Below are positions 11,125 through 23,560 of a stretch of 64,000 bases of DNA, in pieces. Under the pieces are notes generated by a model. That model saw only the letters and a program-made list of their open reading frames with translations, had not been told where the DNA came from and searched no databases. The DNA comes from Nemertoderma westbladi (Eukaryota; Xenacoelomorpha; Nemertodermatida; Nemertodermatidae): positions 62,001-126,000 of the forward strand of contig JAUCBJ010008363.1 in the NCBI GenBank assembly GCA_032718475.1. The letters are read 5' to 3'. The position numbers and the translations under genes are program-made. The first letter of the stretch is position 1. Each line of letters opens with the position of its first letter.

Positions 11125-11725
11125 TCTAGAACACAACAATATTAACAGGGAGATAGGCTACTTATCTCTTCACTCTGAGAGCCTCAAAAACGGGGTGTTC
11201 CGACGCAATCAAATTTCATCTATCTCCAGGGGAAAGACGCAGCAAAGAACAGCTGATTACTTCGATAAATGTAAGTGTTACCTGTTCTTTTGACTTTCAT
11301 TTAAGATTCTTTATCTTGTGGAGTGGGTTAGAAGTCATGAATATGAAAATCGATGTCGTTTTTTGTAAAAAATCAGAGGAGATTTTAACGCAATCAAAAT
11401 TCATCCATCTCCAGGGGAAAGACAAAGCAAAGAACAGCTGATTACTTCGATAAATGTAAGTGTTACCTGTTCTTTTGACTTTCATTTAAGATTCATTATT
11501 TTGTGGAGTGGGTTAGAAGTCATGAATATGAAAATCGATGTCGTTTTTTGTAAAAAATCAGAGGAGATTTTAATTAATTATTGCTGAAAAACACCAAGGA
11601 TTTTGACAAGGATTTAATACTCATTATATTCATGAAATAGCTGAGAAATTTGAGGTTAATTATTGCATTACATAATAACTTTAACTCCTGCCACATTAGC
11701 AATACGATGAAACTATAATAAATAT
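11125..11725 (+). repeat. 601-bp composite unit, join near 11387
   Basis: Beta left flank; after the join it has GACAAAGCAAAG, and later GAGGTTAATTATTGC (usual GAGGTGAATTATTGC). The following unit has no TTAA duplication and is a 416-bp monomer with CCAGATGAAAGACG. Confidence 0.9.
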
Positions 11726-12141
11726 TCTAGAACACAACAATATTAACAGGGATATAGGCTACTTATCTCTTCACTCTGAGAGCCTCAAAAAAGGGGTGTT
11801 CCAACGCAATCAAAATTCATCCATCTCCAGATGAAAGACGATGCAAAGAACAGCTGATTACTTCTATAAATGTAAGTGTTACCTGTTCTTTTGATTTTCA
11901 TTAAAGATTCGCTATCTCATGGAGTGGTTTAGAAGTTATAAATATGAAAATCGATGTGGTTTTTGAAAAAAATCAAAGGATATTTTGATTAATTATTGCT
12001 GAAAAACACCAAGGATTTTGACATGGCTTTAATACTTCATTATGTTTATGAAAAAACTGAGATAATTGAGGTGAATTATTGCATTACATAATAACTTTAA
12101 CTCCAGCCACATTAGCATTACGATTAAACAATAATAAATAT

Positions 12142-14407
12142 TCTAGAACACAACAATATTAACAAGGATAAAGGTTACTTATCTCTTCACTCTGAGAGCC
12201 TCAAAAAAGGGGTGTTCCAACGCAATCAAAATTCATCCATCTCCAGGGGAAAGACGAAGCAAAGAACAGCTGATTACTTCGATAAATGTAAGTGTTACCT
12301 GTTCTTTTGACTTTCATTTAAGATTCTTTATCTTGTGGAGAGGGTTAGAAGTCATGAATATGAAAATCGATGTCGTTTTTTGTAAAAAATCAGAGGAGAT
12401 TTTAATAAATTATTGCTGAAAAACACCAAGGATTTTGACAAGGATTTAATACTCATTATATTCATGAAATAGCTAAGAAATTTGAGGTGAATTATTGTAT
12501 CACATATTAACTTCGGCTCCAGCCGCTTTGGCAATACGATGAAACTATAATAAATATTCTAGAATACAACAATATTAACAGGGAGATAGGCTACTTATCT
12601 CTTCACTCTGAGAGCCTCAAAAACGGGGTGTTCCGACGCAATCAAATTTCATCCATCTCCAGGGGAAAGACGATGCAAAGAACAGCTGATTACTTCTATA
12701 AATGTAAGTGTTACCTGTTCTTTTGACTTTCATTTAAGATTCGCTATCTCATGGAGTGGGTTAGAAGTTATAAATATGAAAATCGATGTGGTTTTTGAAA
12801 AAATCAAAGGATATTTGGTTAATTATTGCTGAAAAACACCAAGGATTTTGACATGGCTTTAATACTTCATTATGTTCATGAAAAACTGAGATATTTGAGG
12901 TGAATTATTGCATTACATAATAACTTTAACTCCAGCCACATTAGCAATACGATGAAACTATAATAAATATTCTAGAACACAATAATATTAACAAGGATAT
13001 AGGTTACTTATCTCTTCACTCTGAGAGCCTCAAAAAAAGGGTGTTCCAACGCAATCAAAATTCATCCATCTCCAGGGGAAAGACGAAGCAAAGAACAGCT
13101 GATTACTTCGATAAATGTAAGTGTTACCTGATCTTTTGACTTTCATTTAAGATTCTTTATCTTGTTGAGTGGGTTAGAAGTCATGAATATGAAAATCGAT
13201 GTCGTTTTTTGTAAAAAATCAGAGGAGATTTTAATAAATTATTGCTGAAAAACACCAAGGATTTTGACAAGGATTTAATACTCATTATATTCATGAAATA
13301 GCTAAGAAATTTGAGGTGTATTATTGTATCACATATTAACTTCGGCTCCAGCCGCTTTGGCAATACGATGAAACTATAATAAATATTCTAGAATACAACA
13401 ATATTAACAGGGAGATAGGCTACTTATCTCTTCACTCTGAGAGCCTCAAAAACGGGGTGTTCCGACGCAATCAAATTTCATCCATCTCCAGGGGAAAGAC
13501 GATGCAAAGAACAGCTGATTACTTCTATAAATGTAAGTGTTACCTGTTCTTTTGACTTTCATTTAAGATTCGCTATCTCATGGAGTGGGTTAGAAGTTAT
13601 AAATATGAAAATCGATGTGGTTTTTGAAAAAAAATCAGAGGATATTTTAACGCAATCAAAATTCATCCATCTCCAGGGGAAAGACGAAGCAAAGAACAGC
13701 TGATTACTTCGATAAATGTAAGTGTTACCTGTTCTTTTGACTTTCATTTAAGATTCATTATTTTGTGGAGTGGGTTAGAAGTCATGAATATGAAAATCGA
13801 TGTCGTTTTTTGTAAAAAATCAGAGGAGATTTTAATTAATTATTGCTGAAAAACACCAAGGATTTTGACAAGGATTTGATACTCATTATATTCATGAAAT
13901 AGCTGAGAAATTTGAGGTGAATTATTGCATTACATAATAACTTTAACTCCTGCCACATTAGCAATACGATGAAACTATAATAAATATTCTAGAACACAAC
14001 AATATTAATTAACAGGGATATAGGCTACTTATCTCTTCACTCTGAGAGCCTCAAAAAAGGGGTGTTCCGACGCAATCAAAATTCATCCATCTCCAGGGGA
14101 AAGACGATGCAAAGAACAGCTGATTACTTCTATAAATGTAAGTGTTACCTGTTCTTTTGATTTCCATTAAAGATTTGCTATCTCATGGAGTGGGTTAGAA
14201 GTTATAAATATGAAAATCGATGTGGTTTTTGAAAAAAATCAAAGGATATTTTGATTAATTATTGCTGAAAAACACCAAGGATTTTGACATGGCTTTAATA
14301 CTTCATTATGTTCATGAAAAAACTGAGATATTTGAGGTGAATTATTGCATTACATAATAACTTTAACTCCAGCCACATTAGCAATACGATGAAACTATAA
14401 TAAATAT
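12142..14407 (+). repeat. 2267-bp nested duplication, copy 1
   Basis: Contains two B-end units, one 413-bp unit and one alpha-flank composite. Partners at +2266/2267: anchors 12558 to 14824, 12971 to 15238, 13387 to 15654, 13988 to 16255 and 14408 to 16675. The private ACCTGATCTTTTGAC at 13127 recurs at 15394 (offset 2267) and 19699 (offset 6572), so the 2267-bp event and the 6571-bp event overlap. Confidence 0.85.
13387..13987 (+). repeat. 601-bp composite unit with alpha left flank, join near 13649
   Basis: The bases before the join are alpha-like (TTATAAATATG, GTGGTTTTTGAAAAAAAATC, GAGGATATTTTAA) but the breakpoint is the same as in the beta composites. Shared by units at 15654 and 19959 only. 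Confidence 0.9.
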
Positions 14408-16674
14408 TCTAGAACACAACAATATTAACAGGGAGATAGGCTACTTATCTCTTCACTCTGAGAGCCTCAAAAACGGGGTGTTCCGACGCAATCAAATTTC
14501 ATCCATCTCCAGGGGAAAGACGCAGCAAAGAACAGCTGATTACTTCGATAAATATAAGTGTTACCTGTTCTTTTGACTTTCATTTAAGATTCTTTATCTT
14601 GTGGAGTGGGTTAGAAGTCATGAATATGAAAATCGATGTCGTTTTTTGTAAAAAATCAGAGGAGATTTTAATAAATTATTGCTGAAAAACACCAAGGATT
14701 TTGACAAGGATTTAATACTCATTATATTCATGAAATAGCTAAGAAATTTGAGGTGAATTATTGTATCACATATTAACTTCGGCTCCAGCCGCTTTGGCAA
14801 TACGATGAAACTATAATAAATATTCTAGAATACAACAATATTAACAGGGAGATAGGCTACTTATCTCTTCACTCTGAGAGCCTCAAAAACGGGGTGTTCC
14901 GACGCAATCAAATTTCATCCATCTCCAGGGGAAAGACGATGCAAAGAACAGCTGATTACTTCTATAAATGTAAGTGTTACCTGTTCTTTTGACTTTCATT
15001 TAAGATTCGCTATCTCATGGAGTGGGTTAGAAGTTATAAATATGAAAATCGATGTGGTTTTTGAAAAAAATCAAAGGATATTTGGTTAATTATTGCTGAA
15101 AAACACCAAGGATTTTGACATGGCTTTAATACTTCATTATGTTCATGAAAAACTGAGATATTTGAGGTGAATTATTGCATTACATAATAACTTTAACTCC
15201 AGCCACATTAGCAATACGATGAAACTATAATAAAAATTCTAGAACACAATAATATTAACAAGGATATAGGTTACTTATCTCTTCACTCTGAGAGCCTCAA
15301 AAAAAGGGTGTTCCAACGCAATCAAAATTCATCCATCTCCAGGGGAAAGACGAAGCAAAGAACAGCTGATTACTTCGATAAATGTAAGTGTTACCTGATC
15401 TTTTGACTTTCATTTAAGATTCTTTATCTTGTGGAGTGGGTTAGAAGTCATGAATATGAAAATCGATGTCGTTTTTTGTAAAAAATCAGAGGAGATTTTA
15501 ATAAATTATTGCTGAAAAACACCAAGGATTTTGACAAGGATTTAATACTCATTATATTCATGAAATAGCTAAGAAATTTGAGGTGAATTATTGTATCACA
15601 TATTAACTTCGGCTCCAGCCGCTTTGGCAATACGATGAAACTATAATAAATATTCTAGAATACAACAATATTAACAGGGAGATAGGCTACTTATCTCTTC
15701 ACTCTGAGAGCCTCAAAAACGGGGTGTTCCGACGCAATCAAATTTCATCCATCTCCAGGGGAAAGACGATGCAAAGAACAGCTGATTACTTCTATAAATG
15801 TAAGTGTTACCTGTTCTTTTGACTTTCATTTAAGATTCGCTATCTCATGGAGTGGGTTAGAAGTTATAAATATGAAAATCGATGTGGTTTTTGAAAAAAA
15901 ATCAGAGGATATTTTAACGCAATCAAAATTCATCCATCTCCAGGGGAAAGACGAAGCAAAGAACAGCTGATTACTTCGATAAATGTAAGTGTTACCTGTT
16001 CTTTTGACTTTCATTTAAGATTCATTATTTTGTGGAGTGGGTTAGAAGTCATGAATATGAAAATCGATGTCGTTTTTTGTAAAAAATCAGAGGAGATTTT
16101 AATTAATTATTGCTGAAAAACACCAAGGATTTTGACAAGGATTTGATACTCATTATATTCATGAAATAGCTGAGAAATTTGAGGTGAATTATTGCATTAC
16201 ATAATAACTTTAACTCCTGCCACATTAGCAATACGATGAAACTATAATAAATATTCTAGAACACAACAATATTAATTAACAGGGATATAGGCTACTTATC
16301 TCTTCACTCTGAGAGCCTCAAAAAAGGGGTGTTCCGACGCAATCAAAATTCATCCATCTCCAGGGGAAAGACGATGCAAAGAACAGCTGATTACTTCTAT
16401 AAATGTAAGTGTTACCTGTTCTTTTGATTTCCATTAAAGATTTGCTATCTCATGGAGTGGGTTAGAAGTTATAAATATGAAAATCGATGTGGTTTTTGAA
16501 AAAAATCAAAGGATATTTTGATTAATTATTGCTGAAAAACACCAAGGATTTTGACATGGCTTTAATACTTCATTATGTTCATGAAAAAACTGAGATATTT
16601 GAGGTGAATTATTGCATTACATAATAACTTTAACTCCAGCCACATTAGCAATACGATGAAACTATAATAAATAT
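14408..16674 (+). repeat. 2267-bp nested duplication, copy 2
   Basis: Tandem copy of 12142-14407 with few differences, for example TAAAAATTCTAG at 15231 (usual TAAATATTCTAG) and CTTGTGGAGTGG where copy 1 has the private CTTGTTGAGTGG near 13161. Confidence 0.83.
15654..16254 (+). repeat. 601-bp composite unit with alpha left flank, join near 15916
   Basis: Sequence partner of 13387-13987 at offset 2267. Followed by a 420-bp unit and then the beta composite at 16675. Confidence 0.9.
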
Positions 16675-17275
16675 TCTAGAACACAACAATATTAACAGGG
16701 AGATAGGCTACTTATCTCTTCACTCTGAGAGCCTCAAAAACGGGGTGTTCCGACGCAATCAAATTTCATCCATCTCCAGGGGAAAGACGCAGCAAAGAAC
16801 AGCTGATTACTTCGATAAATATAAGTGTTACCTGTTCTTTTGACTTTCATTTAAGATTCTTTATCTTGTGGAGTGGGTTAGAAGTCATGAATATGAAAAT
16901 CGATGTCGTTTTTTGTAAAAAATCAGAGGAGATTTTAACGCAATCAAAATTCATCCATCTCCAGGGGAAAGACGAAGCAAAGAACAGCTGATTACTTCGA
17001 TAAATGTAAGTGTTACCTGTTCTTTTGACTTTCATTTAAGATTCATTATTTTGTGGAGTGGGTTAGAAGTCATGAATATGAAAATCGATGTCGTTTTTTG
17101 TAAAAAATCAGAGGAGATTTTAATTAATTATTGCTGAAAAACACCAAGGATTTTGACAAGGATTTGATACTCATTATATTCATGAAATAGCTGAGAAATT
17201 TGAGGTGAATTATTGCATTACATAATAACTTTAACTCCTGCCACATCAGCAATACGATGAAACTATAATAAATAT
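16675..17275 (+). repeat. 601-bp composite unit, join near 16937
   Basis: Beta left flank; partner of 10104-10704 at offset 6571, including the CCACATCAGCAATACG marker near 17243. Confidence 0.9.
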
Positions 17276-17695
17276 TCTAGAACACAACAATATTAATTAA
17301 CAGGGATATAGGCTACTTATCTCTTCACTCTGAGAGCCTCAAAAAAGGGGTGTTCCGACGCAATCAAAATTCATCCATCTCCAGGGGAAAGACGATGCAA
17401 AGAACAGCTGATTACTTCTATAAATGTAAGTGTTACCTGTTCTTTTGATTTTCATTAAAGATTTGCTATCTCATGGAGTGGGTTAGAAGTTATAAATATG
17501 AAAATCGATGTGGTTTTTGAAAAAAATCAAAGGATATTTTGATTAATTATTGCTGAAAAACACCAAGGATTTTGACATGGCTTTAATACTTCATTATGTT
17601 CATGAAAAAACTGAGATATTTGAGGTGAATTATTGCATTACATAATAACTTTAACTCCAGCCACATTAGCAATACGATGAAACTATAATAAATAT

Positions 17696-18296
17696 TCTAG
17701 AACACAACAATATTAACAGGGAGATAGGCTACTTATCTCTTCACTCTGAGAGCCTCAAAAACGGGGTGTTCCGACGCAATCAAATTTCATCTATCTCCAG
17801 GGGAAAGACGCAGCAAAGAACAGCTGATTACTTCGATAAATGTAAGTGTTACCTGTTCTTTTGACTTTCATTTAAGATTCTTTATCTTGTGGAGTGGGTT
17901 AGAAGTCATGAATATGAAAATCGATGTCGTTTTTTGTAAAAAATCAGAGGAGATTTTAACGCAATCAAAATTCATCCATCTCCAGGGGAAAGACGAAGCA
18001 AAGAACAGCTGATTACTTCGATAAATGTAAGTGTTACCTGTTCTTTTGACTTTCATTTAAGATTCATTATTTTGTGGAGTGGGTTAGAAGTCATGAATAT
18101 GAAAATCGATGTCGTTTTTTGTAAAAAATCAGAGGAGATTTTAATTAATTATTGCTGAAAAACACCAAGGATTTTGACAAGGATTTAATACTCATTATAT
18201 TCATGAAATAGCTGAGAAATTTGAGGTTAATTATTGCATTACATAATAACTTTAACTCCTGCCACATTAGCAATACGATGAAACTATAATAAATAT
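17696..18296 (+). repeat. 601-bp composite unit, join near 17958
   Basis: Beta left flank; partner of 11125-11725 at offset 6571, with the shared GAGGTTAATTATTGC. It differs by GACGAAGCAAAG after the join. Confidence 0.9.
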
Positions 18297-19958
18297 TCTA
18301 GAACACAACAATATTAACAGGGATATAGGCTACTTATCTCTTCACTCTGAGAGCCTCAAAAAAGGGGTGTTCCGACGCAATCAAAATTCATCCATCTCCA
18401 GATGAAAGACGATGCAAAGAACAGCTGATTACTTCTATAAATGTAAGTGTTACCTGTTCTTTTGATTTTCATTAAAGATTCGCTATCTCATGGAGTGGTT
18501 TAGAAGTTATAAATATGAAAATCGATGTGGTTTTTGAAAAAAATCAAAGGATATTTTGATTAATTATTGCTGAAAAACACCAAGGATTTTGACATGGCTT
18601 TAATACTTCATTATGTTTATGAAAAAACTGAGATAATTGAGGTGAATTATTGCATTACATAATAACTTTAACTCCAGCCACATTAGCATTACGATTAAAC
18701 AATAATAAATATTCTAGAACACAACAATATTAACAAGGATAAAGGTTACTTATCTCTTCACTCTGAGAGCCTCAAAAAAAGGGGTGTTCCAACGCAATCA
18801 AAATTCATCCATCTCCAGGGGAAAGACGAAGCAAAGAACAGCTGATTACTTCGATAAATGTAAGTGTTACCTGTTCTTTTGACTTTCATTTAAGATTCTT
18901 TATCTTGTGGAGTGGGTTAGAAGTCATGAATATGAAAATCGATGTCGTTTTTTGTAAAAAATCAGAGGAGATTTTAATAAATTATTGCTGAAAAACACCA
19001 AGGATTTTGACAAGGATTTAATACTCATTATATTCATGAAATAGCTAAGAAATTTGAGGTGAATTATTGTATCACATATTAACTTCGGCTCCAGCCGCTT
19101 TGGCAATACGATGAAACTATAATAAATATTCTAGAATACAACAATATTAACAGGGAGATAGGCTACTTATCTCTTCACTCTGAGAGCCTCAAAAACGGGG
19201 TGTTCCGACGCAATCAAATTTCATCCATCTCCAGGGGAAAGACGATGCAAAGAACAGCTGATTACTTCTATAAATGTAAGTGTTACCTGTTCTTTTGACT
19301 TTCATTTAAGATTCGCTATCTCATGGAGTGGGTTAGAAGTTATAAATATGAAAATCGATGTGGTTTTTGAAAAAAATCAAAGGATATTTGGTTAATTATT
19401 GCTGAAAAACACCAAGGATTTTGACATGGCTTTAATACTTCATTATGTTCATGAAAAACTGAGATATTTGAGGTGAATTATTGCATTACATAATAACTTT
19501 AACTCCAGCCACATTAGCAATACGATGAAACTATAATAAATATTCTAGAACACAATAATATTAACAAGGATATAGGTTACTTATCTCTTCACTCTGAGAG
19601 CCTCAAAAAAGGGTGTTCCAACGCAATCAAAATTCATCCATCTCCAGGGGAAAGACGAAGCAAAGAACAGCTGATTACTTCGATAAATGTAAGTGTTACC
19701 TGATCTTTTGACTTTCATTTAAGATTCTTTATCTTGTGGAGTGGGTTAGAAGTCATGAATATGAAAATCGATGTCGTTTTTTGTAAAAAATCAGAGGAGA
19801 TTTTAATAAATTATTGCTGAAAAACACCAAGGATTTTGACAAGGATTTAATACTCATTATATTCATGAAATAGCTAAGAAATTTGAGGTGAATTATTGTA
19901 TCACATATTAACTTCGGCTCCAGCCGCTTTGGCAATACGATGAAACTATAATAAATAT

Positions 19959-20564
19959 TCTAGAATACAACAATATTAACAGGGAGATAGGCTACTTATC
20001 TCTTCACTCTGAGAGCCTCAAAAACGGGGTGTTCCGACGCAATCAAATTTCATCCATCTCCAGGGGAAAGACGATGCAAAGAACAGCTGATTACTTCTAT
20101 AAATGTAAGTGTTACCTGTTCTTTTGATTTCCATTAAAGATTCGCTATCTCATGGAGTGGGTTAGAAGTTATAAATATGAAAATCGATGTGGTTTTTGAA
20201 AAAAAATCAGAGGATATTTTAACGCAATCAAAATTCATCCATCTCCAGGGGAAAGACGAAGCAAAGAACAGCTGATTACTTCGATAAATGTAAGTGTTAC
20301 CTGTTCTTTTGACTTTCATTTAAGATTCATTATTTTGTGGAGTGGGTTAGAAGTCATGAATATGAAAATCGATGTCGTTTTTTGTAAAAAATCAGAGGAG
20401 ATTTTAATTAATTATTGCTGAAAAACACCAAGGATTTTGACAAGGATTTGATACTCATTATATTCATGAAATAGCTGAGAAATTTGAGGTGAATTATTGC
20501 ATTACAATACATAATAACTTTAACTCCTGCCACATTAGCAATACGATGAAACTATAATAAATAT
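19959..20564 (+). repeat. 606-bp composite unit with 5-bp insertion, join near 20221
   Basis: Alpha left flank. Five extra bases make GCATTACAATACATAATAAC (about 20498-20517) where others read GCATTACATAATAAC, a short local slippage. It also has the private TTTCCATTAAAG near 20128. Confidence 0.9.
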
Positions 20565-21816
20565 TCTAGAACACAACAATATTAATTAACAGGGATATAG
20601 GCTACTTATCTCTTCACTCTGAGAGCCTCAAAAAAGGGGTGTTCCGACGCAATCAAAATTCATCCATCTCCAGGGGAAAGACGATGCAAAGAACAGCTGA
20701 TTACTTCTATAAATGTAAGTGTTACCTGTTCTTTTGATTTCCATTAAAGATTTGCTATCTCATGGAGTGGGTTAGAAGTTATAAATATGAAAATCGATGT
20801 GGTTTTTGAAAAAAATCAAAGGATATTTTGATTAATTATTGCTGAAAAACACCAAGGATTTTGACATGGCTTTAATACTTCATTATGTTCATGAAAAAAC
20901 TGAGATATTTGAGGTGAATTATTGCATTACATAATAACTTTAACTCCAGCCACATTAGCAATACGATGAAACTATAATAAATATTCTAGAACACAACAAT
21001 ATTAACAGGGAGATAGGCTACTTATCTCTTCACTCTGAGAGCCTCAAAAACGGGGTTTTCCGACGCAATCAAATTTCATCCATCTCCAGGGGAAAGACGA
21101 AGCAAAGGACAGCTGATTACTTCGATAAATTTAAGTGTTACCTGTTCTTTTGACTTTCATTTAAGATTCATTATTTTGTGGAGTGGGTAAGAAGTCATGA
21201 ATATGAAAATCGATGTCGTTTTTTGTAAAAAATTAGAGGAGATTTTAATAAATTATTGCTGAAAAACACCAAGGATTTTGACATGGCTTTAATACTTCAT
21301 TATGTTTATGAAAAACTGAGATATTTGAGGTGAATTATTGCATTACATAATAACTTTAACTCCAGCCACATTAGCAATACGATGAAACTATAATAAATAT
21401 TCTAGAACACAACAATATTAACAAGGATATAGGTTACTTATCTCTTCACTCTGAGAGCCTCAAAAATAGGGTGTTCCAACGCAATCAAAATTCATCCATC
21501 TCCAGGGGAAATACGAAGCAAAGAACAGCTGATTACTTCGATAAATGTAAGTGTTACCTGTTCTTTTGACTTTCATTTAAGATTCTTTATCTTGTGGAGT
21601 GGGTTAGAAGTCATGAATATGAAAATCGATGTCGTTTTTTGTAAAAAATCAGAGGAGATTTTAATAAATTATTGCTGAAAAACACCAAGGATTTTGACAA
21701 GGATTTAATACTCATTATATTCATGAAATAGCTGAGAAATTTGAGGTGAATTATTGCATTACATAATAACTTTAACTCCAGCCACATTAGCAATACGATG
21801 AAACTATAATAAATAT

Positions 21817-23480
21817 TCTAGAACACAACAATATTAACAGGGATATAGGCTACTTATCTCTTCACTCTGAGAGCCTCAAAAAAGGGGTGTTCCGACGCAA
21901 TCAAAATTCATCCATCTCCAGGGGAAAGACGATGCAAAGAACAGCTGATTACTTCGATAAATGTAAGTGTTACATGTTCTTTTGACTTTCATTTAAGATT
22001 CTTTATCTTGTGGAGTGGGTTAGAAGTCATGAATATGAAAATCGGTGTCGTTTTTTGTAAAAAATCAGAGGAGATTTTAATAAATTATTGCTGAAAAACA
22101 CCAAGGATTATGACAAGGATTTAATACTCATTATATTCATGAAATAGCTGAGAAATTTGAGGTGAATTATTGCATTACATAATAACTTTAACTCCAGCCA
22201 CATTAGCAATACGATGAAACTATAATAAATATTCTAGAACACAACAATATTAACAGGGATATAGGCTACTTATCTCTTCACTCTGAGAGCCTCAAAAACG
22301 GGGTGTTCCGACGCAATCAAATTTCATCCATCTCCAGGGGAAAGACGATGCAAAGAACAGCTGATTACTTCTATAAATGTAAGTGTTACCTGTTCTTTTG
22401 ACTTTCATTTAAGATTCGCTATCTCATGGAGTGGGTTAGAAGTTATAAATATGAAAATCGATGTGGTTTTTGAAAAAAATCAATGGATATTTTGATTAAT
22501 TATTGCTGAAAAACACCAAGGATTTTGACATGGCTTTAATACTTCATTATGTTTATGAAAAAACTGAGATATTTGAGGTGAATTATTGCATTACATAATA
22601 ACTTTAACTCCAGCCACATTAGCAATACGATGAAACTATAATAAATATTCTAGAACACAACAATATTAACAACGATATAGGTTACTTATCTCTTCACTCT
22701 GAGAGCCTCAGAAAAGGGGTGTTCCAACGCAATCAAAATTCATCCATCTCCAGGGGAAAGACGAAGCAAAGAACAGCTGATTACTTCGATAAATGTAAGT
22801 GTTACCTGTTCTTTTGACTTTCATTTAAGATTCATTATTTTGTAGAGTGGGTTAGAAGTCATGAATATGAAAATCGATGTCGTTTTTTGTAAAAAATCAG
22901 AGGAGATTTTAATAAATTATTGCTGAAAAACACCAAGGATTTTGACAAGGATTTAATACTCATTATATTCATGAAATAGCTGAGAAATTTGAGGTGAATT
23001 ATTGCATTACATAACAACTTTAACTCCAGCCACATTTGCAATACGATGAAACTATAATAAATATTCTAGAACACAACAATATTAACAGGGATATAGGCTA
23101 CTTATCTCTTCACTCTGAGAGCCTCAAAAAAGGGGTGTTCCGACGCAATCAAAATTCAACCATCTCCAGGGGAAAGACGATGCAAAGAACAGCTGATTAC
23201 TTCTATAAATGTAAGTGTTACCTGTTCTTTTGATTTTAATTTAAGATTCGCTATCTCATGGAGTGGGTTAGAAGTTATAAATATGAAAATCGATGTGGTT
23301 TTTGAAAAAAATCAAAGGATATTTTTATTAATTATTGCTGAAAAACACCAAGGATTTTGACATGGCTTTAATACTTCATTATGTTCATGAAAAAACTGAG
23401 ATATTTGAGGTGAATTATTACATTACATAATAACTTTAACTCCAGCCACATTAGCAATACGATGAAACTATAATAAATAT
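21817..23480 (+). repeat. Segment repeated at 33278-34941 (offset 11,461 bp)
   Basis: Anchors 21817, 22233, 22649, 23065 and 23481 recur at 33278, 33694, 34110, 34526 and 34942. Shared private markers include CCAAGGATTATGACAAGG (about 22102 and 33563) and TTTTGTAGAGTGGG (about 22837 and 34298). Confidence 0.85.
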
Positions 23481-23560
23481 TCCAGAACACAACAATATTA
23501 ACAGGGAGATAGGCTACTTATCTCTTCACTCTGAGAGCCTCAAAAACGGGGTGTTCCGAC
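23230..23560 (+). repeat. Alpha unit with degraded anchor (XbaI site lost)
   Basis: Ordinary alpha monomer with three private changes: GGATATTTTTATTAAT near 23317, GAATTATTACATTAC near 23412, and ATTCCAGAACAC at the anchor, which destroys TCTAGA and the TTCTAGAA palindrome. The partner 11,461 bp downstream keeps the site. Confidence 0.75.

Larger units (their letters stand above)
9684..11725 (+). repeat. 1021-bp higher-order unit, two tandem copies
   Basis: Each copy is a 420-bp unit plus a 601-bp unit (anchors 9684, 10104, 10705, 11125, 11726). The 420-bp unit owes its length to an extra TTAA next to the anchor block, forming TTAATTAA at 9701-9708 and at the equivalent place after 10705. 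Confidence 0.9.
9684..14823 (+). repeat. Left member of an about 6571-bp duplication
   Basis: Anchors 9684, 10104, 10705, 11125, 11726 and 12142 recur at +6571 (16255, 16675, 17276, 17696, 18297, 18713); later anchors drift to 6572, 6573 and finally 6577, the last step explained by the 5-bp insertion near 20505. Shared private markers: CCACATCAGC (10672 and 17243), CTCCAGATGAAAGACG (about 11825 and 18396), CATTACGATTAAAC (about 12117 and 18688). Confidence 0.87.
16255..21400 (+). repeat. Right member of the about 6571-bp duplication
   Basis: Copy of 9684-14823. Small indels mark divergence after duplication: a 5-bp insertion near 20505 and A-run length changes in the poly-A before GGGGTGTTCC (18774 versus 12203). 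Near 21.1 kb it passes into sequence resembling the 1.2-2.4 kb region. Confidence 0.87.
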
